From assembly GCA_015680685.1 (NCBI GenBank), contig MNCI01004126.1, positions 815,456-879,455 on the forward strand: DNA of 64,000 nt, given 5' to 3'. The DNA is from Gnetum montanum (Eukaryota; Streptophyta; Gnetopsida; Gnetales; Gnetaceae). Of this stretch, positions 47,887 to 59,491 are shown one piece after another. The first letter of the stretch is position 1. Every line of letters starts with the position of its first letter. The notes beneath the pieces were generated by a model, which made no database searches, had not been told where the DNA came from, and saw only the letters and a program-made list of their open reading frames with translations. The translations under genes were made by a program, and so were the position numbers.

Positions 47887-48389
47887 TATCCCAAAGGAAC
47901 AGTGATGGATTGGTCAGCCAGCTCTAAGCGAACGTTGCTCTTCTTGAGAGGAGGCAAGTTCCACGTTTTATATAGTTTTTGTGAGATTAAGTTGACCTCA
48001 GGACCTGAGTCAAGAAGAGCCTTATGGGGTTCATTCCCAGTGACTTGGAGGTAAACTAAGGGAACTCCCAGATCTGATAATTTTTTTGGGAGGTGGCCCA
48101 CATTGATCCAGTTAGTTACTGTATGCGTTAACATAATTGTATGCATTGGACATGATTTTTCCGCAGGAGGATTTCCCGAAACCGTGTTGGGTATGGGAGT
48201 GTTAGGATGATCAACTGCTTGTGATAGCGAAGGCTTGGTTGGATTGTTGGTCCTAAGGAAGGGTCTTTTTGGTGAACGATTGTTAGAACCAGTTGATATT
48301 GAAGGCTTGGAGACCCTCGCAGTATTAGGTTGTTGCAGTTGAGTGGGATTTACTCTGGCCTTCGTTGAAGCGGTTGGTGGTGTGGCCAT
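47887..48389 (-). pseudogene. A2 aspartic protease
   Basis: Open for 167 codons, then a TAG (ending about 47886) before the frame continues into RT. The N-terminal part is Pro/Ser/Asn-rich spacer. The protease loop reads ALLDSGPEVNLIS, with the canonical Asp-Ser-Gly followed by Pro where Ala or Ser is usual. NVRLELADQSITVPLG follows. The protease would release Gag and Pol products. Confidence 0.8.
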
Positions 48390-50644
48390 AGGTGCAAGAG
48401 ATGTGGATGAACTTGGAGAATATCGTGGGTATGGGACATTTCCCGAAGGAGGGGGAGTCCAAAAATATTCCTGAACTTGGTAGTAACATGAAGGTTTTAT
48501 GTGACCTGTAAAGTCACCTGGAGGAACTGGCTACTGCACATAATATCTATGAGGATCAAGCTACTGGTAAGGATATTGATGTGTTGGAGGTGGCATCCCC
48601 CATGACTGTGGGTATTTCCACTACTGATGTTGTCCAATGGGCTGTGGAGGCATTCCACTTGGATAATATGTCAAGGGTTGGTGGAACTACCTTGGGTTAC
48701 CTTGTGGGTAAGGTAACCTTCGGGGTGTTTGCCATTGATTAAGTCTTGGATTTAGTGCATACATCCCAGACTCCTACAGATGTAAGATAATTGGGCAACA
48801 TCCCTTAGGATGGTTATAGTAGCAGACCTCACATCCATTATCATTTTCTGAATCAGAACTTACAGCCTCATCGGAGATAGGAATTTTCCCTTTACCCTTG
48901 TTATGTACAGGGCTTAAGTTTCTCCACTTGGTTTTGCCTTTGTCACTACTTTGTTCTACCTTAGACTCTTCTACGATTTTTAAGACTGTTTCTATTCTTG
49001 AGTCTAAGGAATCCCACACTTAGTCTACCTTAGCCGATACCTCGGTTGTTAACTTTTGGATTAGCACGGTTTTTCGGTTCACCTACTCTTCGAGTGGTGA
49101 CTCATCCTCCTCATCACAGAATTTCACTTCCTTATTACGAAGGGAGGGATCACAGTTGTATTCTTCAGCACTTTCTCTCTTCCGTAGCTCACCCTCTTCT
49201 TGCGCTACTTGTTCCAACAAACTTTCAACTTCATGGGCTCTCAACTGGGAAAGTCTCCCTTGGGCGTAAGTCCCAAGAGTTCTTCTCGTTTCATTTCTTA
49301 GCCCATCCACGATGTGGCGAAGTTGATCCCGCTTAGCGTACCCATGGCCTGAACAACGATGTAGTAGTGTATAGTAACGGACCATGGCAGCATCCAAAGG
49401 TTCATAAGCACCTTGTTTCCAACCTTGGATCTTCTTATGCAAATTGGACACTATGGAGTACGTTTGATATTTATTGTTGAACAATTCAAGCATCGTACTC
49501 CACCTCCTAATGGTTTTCGGTTCTAAGGACCGATACCAGCTCTCTACTTCTTTGATGAGTGTCCATGGGAACAACTTGAGCTTCTGCCACTCATTATCGA
49601 TATTTTGTAAGGCACAGGCATCGTGGAATGCCTGTAAATGATGTTGAGGATCAACATTATATCCCCTTCAAAATGTGTGATATTATTTATGTTCAAACGC
49701 TTGATCCTGCTGTCTTTTAAGTGCCTTGTGGGGATCCTAACTACCTCTGTGATGTCTTGCATGCTTCAGGTTGCGAGTAGGGGTTCGTCATGATCATCTC
49801 TTTCATGATGTCTATGATGTCTTTGTGGTGGTTCCCTACTCTCCCTACGTCCTTACCCTTGTCCTAACTCCTCTCGACCTTCTTGTTGAGGTATTTCATC
49901 TTCCTTTTTACTTTTACCCTCTCCATTATGCTCACGATGGTTGCACCCAGACGTGGAAGGAGAGTGTGAATGATGAGATGAAGGAGAAGAGGAAGGGGAT
50001 CCATCACCATGGCGATGTTTCTTACCTTCTCTTCGGCTGCTTCGGCCCCGATCGTTGTAACAATCTAAGTGTCCGTCCTTAGTGTGAGGGGTTGTTCCTA
50101 CCGTGAACAGTTGGTGCTCACGGGGATCAGAGCCTGTAACATGTACAGTTGATTGGAGGCCCTGATGCCTTACCTCTTCACCATTGTAAGGAGGAGGAAC
50201 ATCATTTTCTAAGAAACCCATTGTGAGGGGTTCCTCGTCTCCTATTTCACTAAGGACATGGGGGACCTTGCCATTCAACAATGAATGTTGGCTCTCCTGC
50301 CTTTCGTCCCGAATACGTTGAGCAGTTATGGGATGATAATCCCTTGTGTCAAAGTTATCTAGAACGTATTCCGCAAATAGCTCTTGCATGCCAATCTGTG
50401 CTAAGGCACGGAAAAGCATGTTAGGGACTAATCAATCTAGGGGTAACACGATGTTACCTTGCAAATCTCTCCATCGCAGTTGCTCATCTTGATGGAGAAT
50501 AAAAGTAAAGTCAGGGACATACTCATCAAGATGAGTATATGTGACCTTAGATTGTTTAGGACATGGTTGGTCTAGGTTATGCGTACGATGCTGACTGTCT
50601 TCTGTGTTGTCCTTAGGTGAGTTGATTTCATGAGAAGAAGCCAT
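48390..50644 (-). pseudogene. A2 gag
   Basis: Start at ATG 50644 (MASSHEINS), in frame with the rest and about 125 bp after the primer site. Blocks: DEYVPDFTFILHQDEQLRWRD near 50520; Ser/His-rich region (49930-49990); FPWTLIKEVESWYRSL near 49560 (capsid); LGTYAQGRLSQLRAHEVESL near 49270; zinc knuckle CEVCYYNHPKGCC near 48810. Stops: TGA near 50432 (CGA in A1, CGT in A3), TAA near 49850, others near 49770, 49082, 49022 and 48771; one frameshift near 49670. Confidence 0.85.
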
Positions 50645-50767
50645 CCTAATGGTGTGCTGTTTACTGTTATTTATGTTCTTGATTAACTAATTAACCCGAA
50701 GGTTTGTTAAAGCTCACAATGACATGAGTGATATCCCTTATGTTCTAATTGGCGTAAAAACACTTAG

Positions 50768-50785
50768 TCCCTGGCAATGGCACCA
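50768..50785 (-). promoter_or_regulatory. A2 primer-binding site (tRNA-Asp type)
   Basis: Minus strand TGGTGCCATTGCCAGGGA, starting one base after the LTR. It differs from the plant tRNA-Asp complement TGGCGCCGTTGCCGGGGA at three positions, all C-to-T or G-to-A. Confidence 0.8.
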
Positions 50786-50786
50786 A

Positions 50787-51695
50787 TGATGAGTGGCGAG
50801 GTACGCCTACACTCAACCATACGAAACGAGTGTAGCACACGTTATCCGGTCGAACTCCGCAGACTAAATGCCGAAATGCCACAAGGAACACTTGGGGTTA
50901 ATCGTTCATTGTCTTCCCAGACTTACTTGTTGTTGTCACGGTGTATGGTTAAGTAAGTCTGAGGTATATGATTTTTTTGGTATTTTTCGATTTATCTCCT
51001 ATGCTAAGAGGTAAAGGGTTGAGAGACTAAAGCTAATTCTAACTACAACACTAAGTCCTAGCGTCAGCATCCATTCCCACTTGCTGTACACACCCTGAAC
51101 TATGCAACTGTGGCTACCAAACGCTAATCGTTACTGGGATTACCACACGTAACACACATGCTCGAAGCGGTCGTACTGAGGCACTTAACTAGCCTAAGTG
51201 TGACAAGCAGCCGATTCCTTGACTAGCTGTACACATCTGTAGATGCTCGTAATCAAGTCGTACTTGTCCCATGTTCTAGGACGAAAGGGTGAGAGAATCT
51301 ATCGTGATGAGTAGCCGATTCCTTGGCTAGCCGTACACATTCGTCAATGCTCGTAACCAAGTCGTACTCATGCCGCGTTACTAGGAAAGTAGTAACTAAC
51401 ATTAATTAAACCTATCCATGCACTGGAAGGTTTATCCACAAAGCTCATCTTTATTGCCATACACAACTTGTGTTCAGGTACAAAGCTGCTTGAATAAAGA
51501 ACCGTTCACTTGGGGAACTCCTACTACGGGCACATGGAAAATATTCTATCTCTGGGGTGATCATTCCGCCAGAGCTTCGCTACCTTATGCCTATGATGTG
51601 AAATGAGGTGAGTGTTGCCTCTTATTTATAGATATGGCGGCAAACCGCGATATCAGGTACGTGATATCGTGGTTTGTGCAATCCGCATCTCATCA
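50787..51695 (-). repeat. A2 5' LTR (909 bp)
   Basis: Matches 41632-42501 across its length. Near its U3 start it has extra sequence with an inverted pair, GCGGCAAACCGCGATATCA and TGATATCGTGGTTTG (51636-51680), that the 3' LTR lacks. The TATA box is at about 51622-51635. Confidence 0.9.
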
Positions 51696-51700
51696 CCTAT

Positions 51701-53052
51701 CTACTATGTGGTGAAGTTGATTTAGTTGAAAATAACCATGGCTATGACATTTGTGCATTAAGAAATAGTATCAGCTAATGGTGGCATCCAAGGGTTCATG
51801 TGTTCCTTATTTCCATCCTTGGATTTTTCTTCTTAAGTTGGACAGTCTAGAGTATGTTTGATATTTATCATTAAACAATTCAAGCATGGTACTCCATCAT
51901 TTGATAGATTCTGGCTCTAAGAACCAATACTAGTTCTCTACTTCTTTGATGAGTGTCCTTGGGATAACTTGAGTTTTTCCACTCATTTTCTATATTCTAC
52001 AAGGCACATGCATATTGAAAAGCTTGAAAATGGTACTATGGATCAAAATTATATCCCCCTTGGAATCGAGAAATATTGTTCATGTCTAGCTTTTTGATTC
52101 GACTATCCTTCACATGCCTTGTTGGAATTCGTACCACCTTTGTAATATTAAGCATACTTCAAGTAGTAAGCAAAGGCTCATCGAGGCCTTAATCATGGTG
52201 CTTAAAATGACCTTTACTACCCCTTCGTTCATGCTGATGTGCCTCTCTTGAATATCCATGCCCTTGATCTTGCCTCTCCGAATGGTCCCTTCAATCATTT
52301 TGGTCTCATTGGTCATTTTGTTCATTTTGATCACCTTCATCATAGTTTCACCTCCCATGGACATGATCAGAGCTAGAAGAAGATGATGATGATGATGAAG
52401 TGGAAGAGTAAGGAGGACTAGCACCATCACAGTGCCTGCTACTGCCTCTTCAGAAATTGCAACCATGATCACAATCTTATTTCTTGTTCGCATCCCTACA
52501 TTGACATACCCATCTGAATCCTTCTTTTTCATTGGAGCCATTTTTACTAGAACTAGGATCTTGGATCATGGACTGCAAGTTCTAGTTTTGACCTCCTTCG
52601 CCAAAGTCAAAGAGAGGAATTTCACTAAATGGAAAACCCCTAGAGAAGGGTTCTCTACCATCTTGTTGGTACAACAAGAATGGAGAATCGTTAAATCGTT
52701 TTCCCTTCATAGATTCATAGCATTGTTATAGCTATCAATCCCTTAGACATTGTGCTTCAGTGGGATGATAATCCCTGGTGTCAGTATCCTACACAACATA
52801 TTCAACATGATGTTCTTGGAAACCTCATCAAATAAGCATTTTTTGGAGTATTGCAAGAATGAATCGATCTGGCAACAACACAATGTTACCCTTCATGTCA
52901 TGCCACCATAGATGTTCATCTTGGTGTAGGATGAAGGTGAAATTTTGTACATGCTCATTAGGATGAGCATATACAATTCAATAGTATTGAGGCACTGGTT
53001 GATAAGCTTTATCAGACTTGGATAGAGAATCACTCCTGTGAGAAGAAGACAT
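51701..53052 (-). pseudogene. A1 gag, N-terminal half
   Basis: Start at ATG 53052 (MSSSHRSDS), matching MASSHEINS of A2. HPNEHVQNFTFILHQDEHLWW near 52960, a Ser run (52380-52400), RIPTRHVKDSRIKKLDMNN near 52110 and DACAL-type capsid text near 52010 follow. Many stops. It is cut by A2 at 51700 and continues at 41626. Confidence 0.75.
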
Positions 53053-53156
53053 TTTTAGTTAGATGGGAAAAAATGCAGTGTGCTTTTAAATATTATTGTA
53101 GTAATATTAAGATGTGATATGACTCTAAGGTTCATTCCAACAATTTAAATAATTTC

Positions 53157-53174
53157 ACTAGGTCAATGGCGCCA
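53157..53174 (-). promoter_or_regulatory. A1 primer-binding site (tRNA-Asp type)
   Basis: Minus strand TGGCGCCATTGACC next to the LTR, close to the tRNA-Asp complement in its first 11 bases. Confidence 0.7.
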
Positions 53175-53175
53175 A

Positions 53176-54022
53176 TGATGAATGGCAAGGTATCCCTATC
53201 CCCAACCATACTTATCACTAAGGAATTTATGTGCGATTTGGTTGAATTCTGTGGACCTATAGTTCTTTAGTGCACTAACTCTTCTAGGAAGTGAGATGGG
53301 TGTTGAGAACATTCGTTGTCTTCCCAAATACACTTGTGAGGCTGAAGGGTATGGTTTAAGTGTAATTGAGATACATGATTTTTTTATTCTTTATGTTTTA
53401 TAAATTTGATCACCTACAAAAAAAAATGAAAGGTAAAGTAATTGAAAATCTAATTCATCTACTGCCTAACTAGCTTAACACAAATAACCACCCCACTTTC
53501 TTGAACACATATAGTGTTGCTGGGCTACTAAATGTTAAGTGTTTCTAGGTTATCAAGGACTATATGTATGCTTGAAGTCATCGTGCTTGTGTTCATTAAC
53601 TACTAGAAAGTAATTGCTCAATTGAAATGCAGTAAAGTAAAGTGCATAAAAGTGAAGTGCATTAAAAGAAACATTAATCTATTCTCAGTGTTGCAAGGAT
53701 TGTCAAAAGAGTTCATTTTTATTCTTGTCACACTGTTGTGCTCATGTACATCAGTTTTCAAACAAAAAACTATACACACTTAGACTCCTTCTACAGGCAC
53801 TCAAAACATATTCTAACTCTAGAGAAAATAAATTGTAAGAGCTTCGCTACTTTGACTAGAAATTGCAAAACCTAATTGCCAAATTGGGAGCCTAGGCACT
53901 ATATTTATAGGCCAATGTATACCCCTCAACATCGGATACTCGACATCGCATTAAGACCTTGATGTCAAATACCTAACATCACGACTCCAACGTCGGAGTA
54001 GATGAAGAAACATGTTTCATCA
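53176..54022 (-). repeat. A1 5' LTR (847 bp)
   Basis: Minus strand begins TGATGAAACATG and ends CCATTCATCA. The TATA-like CCTATAAATATAGTG lies near 53895-53910. It pairs with 33938-34793. Confidence 0.85.
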
Positions 54023-55978
54023 TATTCCTTTCTGAAATGGGCCATACCTTGTAAGTAAAAATTATAATTAAAAGTATTTAAAGTAAATAATAAATAAAAT
54101 CAACAATTAAAATACTTAAAAAAAATTTCTATTCCATGAAAATTTAATCTATTATACCAAAAATGTTTATCAATACCAAAAATAATTGGAAATAAAAATA
54201 ATCTTATCATAGTTTAATACATTAGGATTTACTTGAAAGTGAATATAACTTTTAAATAAAAAGATATTATTTTAATTTAAAAGAAAATCAATATTATATT
54301 GTTAGAGTCTATTCACAAAGCTAATAATTCAATCATTAATTTTATATGAAGAGGCTATGATTTAATTAAAGGACATAAATGAATAGTCTGCTATATGCAC
54401 AAGATGTATAACTCATGAAATATGCAATGCAAAGTATGAGGTGAGTATGTGAATGAAGAAGAATGGATCTATAGAATAGTTTATAACTAGAAGAGCTAAA
54501 TATTAAAAGCAAGTTATGATCCCAATACATAGAGAGTGTCAAGTGACAAAAGTCCCAAGGTATAAAAGATGAAGAGATAGAGAGAGAGTCATGAACTTGA
54601 CTCACCAACTACAAAACCTAATGATTGGAGCCCAGAATGATGTGAAATCAAAATCCTATAAGAATCAAAGGTTAGCAAGTGGAGATGAAAGGCACACTAA
54701 GAGCAATTAAAAATAATTCCTACATTAACAATATTTATACATAGAACTAAAAATGAGGAATGTTACAATAGAACATCATTTCATGATTTACTTATAACTT
54801 ATGTAATTTCAAAATTAATTTGGATACAAATAGCTCTTAATTATGTCCATGGAAAACAAGTATTTCCTTGTCTCTTATACTAATCCTATATATTAAAGTT
54901 TCCTAACGAGGTTTAAAATAGAACTCTAATAGTATTATTTTAATACACCTAATTTTAAAATTGACTTTATTATTAAATGTTTTGACAAATCTATTAACCA
55001 AAGTAATAAAAATATTTTACCTCATAAAGGAAATCTTGATTATGTAGCAATGACAAAGTCCATTGAATAGCATATCTTCCTTACATACTTTGTCATAGTC
55101 TCCTAGACCAATAGTTCTTGTAGCAGTTTCAATGCATTCCTATCTTATATTAAACGATTTCATTGCACAAATAATCTATCAAAAAAATCTATGAATGTCT
55201 TAGAAAATACACTAATTTTCAAATTAAGTTTCATTTTAATAAGTGAAAATCCTAACTAAGTAAAACTTATATCTTGGAATGCGCAAATTACTTTCAAAAT
55301 TTAAATTAGTGTATATGCTTATGCACAGATATTTGATTAATTGATATGAATTTAGAAAGTAATTCAATCTCTTACCCAATTACCCCTTCTAGGTCCTGTG
55401 CTCCTCCAACCTACAACCTCAAGATAAAGGTGAGTGATTGAGTCTAATGCTTTTAGTTTAAAAATTAGACCCGAAAAAGTACACCCTGAAGTTTCTAATA
55501 ATGCTATCCATGTCGTACTTTAAAAAATTACAACTAGTTGTTTTACGTACAACCGTACATTCTGGTGGCTCTGGGAGTAATTTCAAATATAAAATATAAA
55601 ATAAATAAAATAACCAATGCTGGTAATAAAAATAGGAAAACCTCTGCATCCATGTAAGAGAAACATGAACACCAAACATGGAAAAATAAACAACACAGAA
55701 ATATGAAAAACCCAACAAAACACACAAATAAAAACCTATCAAACAACCGTCAACCAAACCCAGAAAACACAATGTTGAGAGAGAACATGGAATTGAATCA
55801 AGCGCATCGTATAAATTTGATTTATGTAAGCTAAAGAAGTGCTCAACATGAAAGGACACGTAGATAAAAAATGGTCATTTTGATAAAGGAAATAATACTC
55901 TTTAACCAGGATTAAAATTTCAGTTGACATGGTGCATGTATAAAGCTCACAGTAGTGCATGACTTTACAAGAGAACAA
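54023..55978. other. AT-rich DNA outside the elements, no gene
   Basis: Right flank of A1. Very AT-rich, with only chance openings. A 133-codon minus frame at 55458-55859 is rich in Phe, Leu and Tyr, a sign of AT-rich non-coding sequence, and has no domain. Confidence 0.5.
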
Positions 55979-57887
55979 CCCTGCAAAAGAAGGTAGCTCA
56001 AGATCAAAATGTGTTTGATGGATTTAAAATCTGAACACGGTCAGCAGCAACCTTGACCTCTGCGGCCTTACTAGACTGGACCGGTGACTTCGAACTCAAG
56101 CAGGTATGTTTTTTTATTCGTTTCAAATCTCGTTAGAGACCCGTTGAACATGAAGTTACCACATCATTCGCAGTGCAAAACCTGGCTCTTCACCTGTTAG
56201 GAGTAAACTGTGTAGCCCCAAACACTTAACTTAGGTTAGGTTAGAGTACTCCCTGATACCCAGGGAATCCCGTAACACTGATGAGCAGCAGAATAACCTT
56301 TTGTGGTTTTGGTTGCCTTCTGCCATTCTCCGTTTCTGCTGCAGCTGAGATGATCGGATCCATGAAATCCGAGCGCGCTGCCACTTCCCACTAAATGACT
56401 CGATTGTAGATTTTATAGGAATGGTTGAGACTTGTCAGCAATTTCCATCATAACGTTGAAAATTCACTGAAGGTTCCTTGTTTTGTTGGGAATTGTTATT
56501 CAGGCGGTCAGGCCAAAGCAGGCAGCGTCTATACCTGGAGTTACCTTTTCTCACCGGAGATGTTGGCCAAAACAAGGTAAAAACTGATTGTTTTCACTTA
56601 TTATTTTCCCTTTGATCAATAGATATCGTCCAAGTGCATACAAATTTCGTTTTTCTCACAGTGAATTTATCTTTTCTCAGTACGTATGTTGTCTGCAGGG
56701 AAAACCAATTTCTTGAAAGTCAAAAATCAAATTTGCTAAAAGCGTTGCGATTAATAACGATTGAAATCGATCATGTGAAACGCCTATTTTGGATGCAGTT
56801 GAAAGTTATCTTTCTATAAGAGTTTTTCTCCTACCTCATTAGAGTAGCAAAATTAATACTATGTAGAAACAAAATTGATACATGCAAAAACGAATTGAGT
56901 ATCCATGATAACGGAACGATTTTAAAAAGTTAAATTGCAATTAAAAATGATAAAATTTCCTGATAAAAGCATATTATTATTATTTTACAAACTGGTTATC
57001 ACAATGGTGAGACCCTTTCTTTACAAATAAGACATTTTAATTTAAATACAACAGTTTTAACAATGCAGCACCAAAAAATTGGGGAGTTTTTGGCTTTTTC
57101 GTTCAGCCAAAAATCTTTTCCAAGGCCTTTACCTCGTCAATTTTTTTTTCCAACTAAAAGGTTTATATTGGTCCATATCTGTTTTCAATATCTAAAATTT
57201 TCTTTATTTTTATTCTCTTAGCAATGCAACACAAAGAATTTATAACTGTCCAAATCTATTTTCTAACATTCAAAATTTTCATTATTTTTGTTTTCTTAGA
57301 AGTGCACATCCGGTTTAAGCATTCAAGATTTTGATCGAGTTCAAGTTCTCAGCAGTGCAGCTGCATTTTCAACATTGAATTTTTTTTGTTGGAGGCAATT
57401 TTCTAACTAAAAATTTTTCCTTTTAGTCTATTCAGAGTTTTGTTATCTTCTGCCATAATCATTTGAACGTACCGGATTATCTTTCAATTTTCTTTAATCC
57501 ATAAAGATTACAGCAGCGCTCTTAGGACATTCGAATGGAGATTAGTGGCGGCATAGACTCAATTATGAGAAAAGCGGCGGAGTTTAAGCAACCGGCCAAA
57601 GCAGGGACATGGTTACATCTGCTCTATTTAGAATATAAAAGAATCTATGATGTGGTTGGTGGCCGTTCATCAACATAATGTATGTAATGTATGTAAAGAT
57701 GAAACCATGATTGGCATGCATGATGTTCATTTTACCATCATGTATATTCCATCGCACATACATCAACATGAAGAAATGCTAGCCACATTTCATCACAACA
57801 CAAATTGCACAGTGATTTTGTAGTCAATCGTAGTACATGGAAAATAGGAATGAAAATTCTAGGATGCACTAGAAGTAGCAAACCCAG
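55979..57887. other. mixed-composition region with possible exon remnants
   Basis: Higher GC than its surroundings at 56030-56420 and 56500-56580. Short segments end in donor-like sites, e.g. CTCAAGCAGGTATGTTTTTT near 56105 and AAAACAAGGTAAAAACTG near 56578. CGGTCAGGCCAAAGC (56508) partly recurs as CGGCCAAAGC (57594). No open frame or domain supports a named gene; it could be a host gene fragment or promoter region. 56820-57480 is AT-rich. Confidence 0.3.
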
Positions 57888-58442
57888 AGTAAATGTAGGT
57901 TGCTAGATGCACCTCCATGTAGTCTTTGGAAAAGTTCTGTGGAAATGTATTTGTTTACCAAAAGCTGCGATTTGCAAGTAAGTGTAGATCACCAAAAGCA
58001 TAATGCTTTATGGACCTTCCTGCGAGGGCACCGCTACTAACAATCCCTTATAGTGTTCGACAAATATTACTAAAAGCTTTAGGGGCCACTAGAAGCATCC
58101 ATGTAAGAGTTAATGCATGCTTCTGATTACTTGTAGGCTTTCGAAAGCACTTGTGAGAAGGATGCTAGATACACCCCCTCGTAGCCTTTGTAAATATTCG
58201 ACAAACACATGTATGTGTACCGGAAGCTATGATTTGCAAGTACTTGTAGGTCACCAAAAGAATAATGCTTTTGGGACCTTCTTGTGAGGGCACTACTACA
58301 AGTAGTCCTTCATAGTGTTTAACAAATATTGTTGGAAGTCTCACAGGCCATCAGAAGCATTCGTGTAAAAGTGAATGCATGCTAATGATTATTTATATGC
58401 CTTTGGAAGCACCTGTAGGTTGGCTATGAGATGCACCCCCTT
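57888..58442. repeat. 262-bp tandem repeat, two full copies and a cut third
   Basis: The phrase GATGCACC(T/C)CC starts at 57906, 58168 (as GATACACC) and 58430, exactly 262 bp apart each time. The body of copies 1 and 2 aligns along its length (GCAAGTA..TGTAG.TCACCAAAAG, GCATTCGTGTAA-type text). Copy 3 is interrupted after a few bases by the LTR of A3. Non-coding. Confidence 0.85.
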
Positions 58443-59355
58443 TGATGAGTGCAGTTACTCTAATAATTAGAGTGGTCACTCTAATTATTAGAGTGATTAT
58501 TATTATAGTAGTTACTTTAATTATTAGGTCAGTTACTCTAGTTATTAGAGTTGTTATTCCTGAGCTACTCCTGGGCTTATAAATACAGTGTTGAGGTGCA
58601 CAATAGGGGGGAAATTCAGAAAAAGGATTCAAGAGAAGTCTTGTGGCAGAAAAGTAGTAAAACCTTTATAGTTAGAGTATTTTCCAAGTGCCCGTAGTAG
58701 AAGGTCGAAGTGTGGATGGATCTTTATTCGAACATTGTGTACCTAAGCACACCTTGTGTACAGTAATAAAGATGAGCTCTTTGATTCATCCTTGTAGCAC
58801 TTGAGATTTATTTTCTTACTCAATAATTTTATTTTATTTTCTTATGCATTTATTTTATTTTATTTTATGCACTTTACATTTATGTTATTAGTGTAGCAAT
58901 TCATTTTGATCAATTCAGCAAATCGTTAAAATACACTTAGTATGATCACTTCGAGAATGCTTGTAACACTTGGTAACCTAGTAATGATTAGCGTTTGGTA
59001 ATCCTAGTAGTGTTGCACTAGTTCAAGATGTGTATGGAAAGTGAGAATGGATGCTGGTGTTAGGATTAGTTAGAACTTAGTTAATGAGTAGTGAAGATAA
59101 ATTAGTCACTTAGTTATCTCTCTCTTTCCCTACTAGCGCAGGACATAAAAACATAAAAGCTATAAAAATCATATGCCTCAAGCTTACTTAACCATACAAT
59201 TGTGACATACAGGTAAGCTTGGGAAGACAATGATCAACCAAACCATCCTTTTTTCACAAAGAAACATAAGCACTTAGTCCTTGGAATTCGACTGGATCGT
59301 GCATGAAATGCTCATATTCATATGGTTGAGTGTAGGGGTATCTCGCTGCTCATCA
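58443..59355 (+). repeat. A3 5' LTR (913 bp)
   Basis: Starts TGATGAGTGCAG and ends GCTGCTCATCA. U3 (58455-58560) is made of five or so inverted-repeat words, (G)AGT.ACTCTAATTATTAGAG(T). A TATA box (CTTATAAATACAG) lies at 58565-58577. The R/U5 part resembles A2 in reverse complement (GTACACAA, TAATAAAGATGAGCT). The partner LTR is not in the window. Confidence 0.85.
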
Positions 59356-59356
59356 T

Positions 59357-59374
59357 TGGTACCATTTCCAGGGA
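59357..59374 (+). promoter_or_regulatory. A3 primer-binding site (tRNA-Asp type)
   Basis: TGGTACCATTTCCAGGGA starts one base after the LTR end. It is the decayed equivalent of the A2 site. Confidence 0.75.
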
Positions 59375-59491
59375 CTTAGTTGTTTGTGCGCTAATTAGAA
59401 CTTAGGAAATCATTCACATCGTTGGAACAAATCCTTAGGGTTGATTGAGGAAACAATAAACATTAGTACATTGCACACTGAACACACAAGT

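Larger units (their letters stand above)
41632..51695 (-). mobile_element. complete Athila-lineage retrotransposon A2 (10,064 bp)
   Basis: Minus-strand element with LTRs 41632-42501 and 50787-51695 and a perfect CCTAT duplication (41627-41631 and 51696-51700). It sits inside the gag of A1. Gag, protease, RT, RNase H and integrase lie in a single frame from ATG 50644 to about 44460, with one frameshift (near 49670) and about a dozen stops, so it was a single Gag-Pol polyprotein. No envelope-like frame was found between integrase and the 3' LTR, although some Athila elements have one. Confidence 0.92.
33938..54022 (-). mobile_element. Athila-lineage retrotransposon A1, split by A2
   Basis: Minus-strand element with LTRs at 33938-34793 and 53176-54022, flanked by imperfect target repeats TAATC (33933-33937) and TATTC (54023-54027). 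Its gag is cut at 41626/41701: the text resumes after A2 plus the CCTAT duplication as AAATCCTATCTACTATGTGG, continuous with A2's own gag at that place. Without A2 it is about 10.0 kb, the same as A2. All coding parts are more decayed than in A2. Family placement: RT blocks of Athila type, single RNase H, primer site for tRNA-Asp. Confidence 0.9.

Noticed and set aside
55458-55859. 133-codon Phe/Leu/Tyr-rich minus frame
   Set aside because: AT-rich DNA with few stops by chance; no domain, no neighbour context, two overlapping frames equally open.
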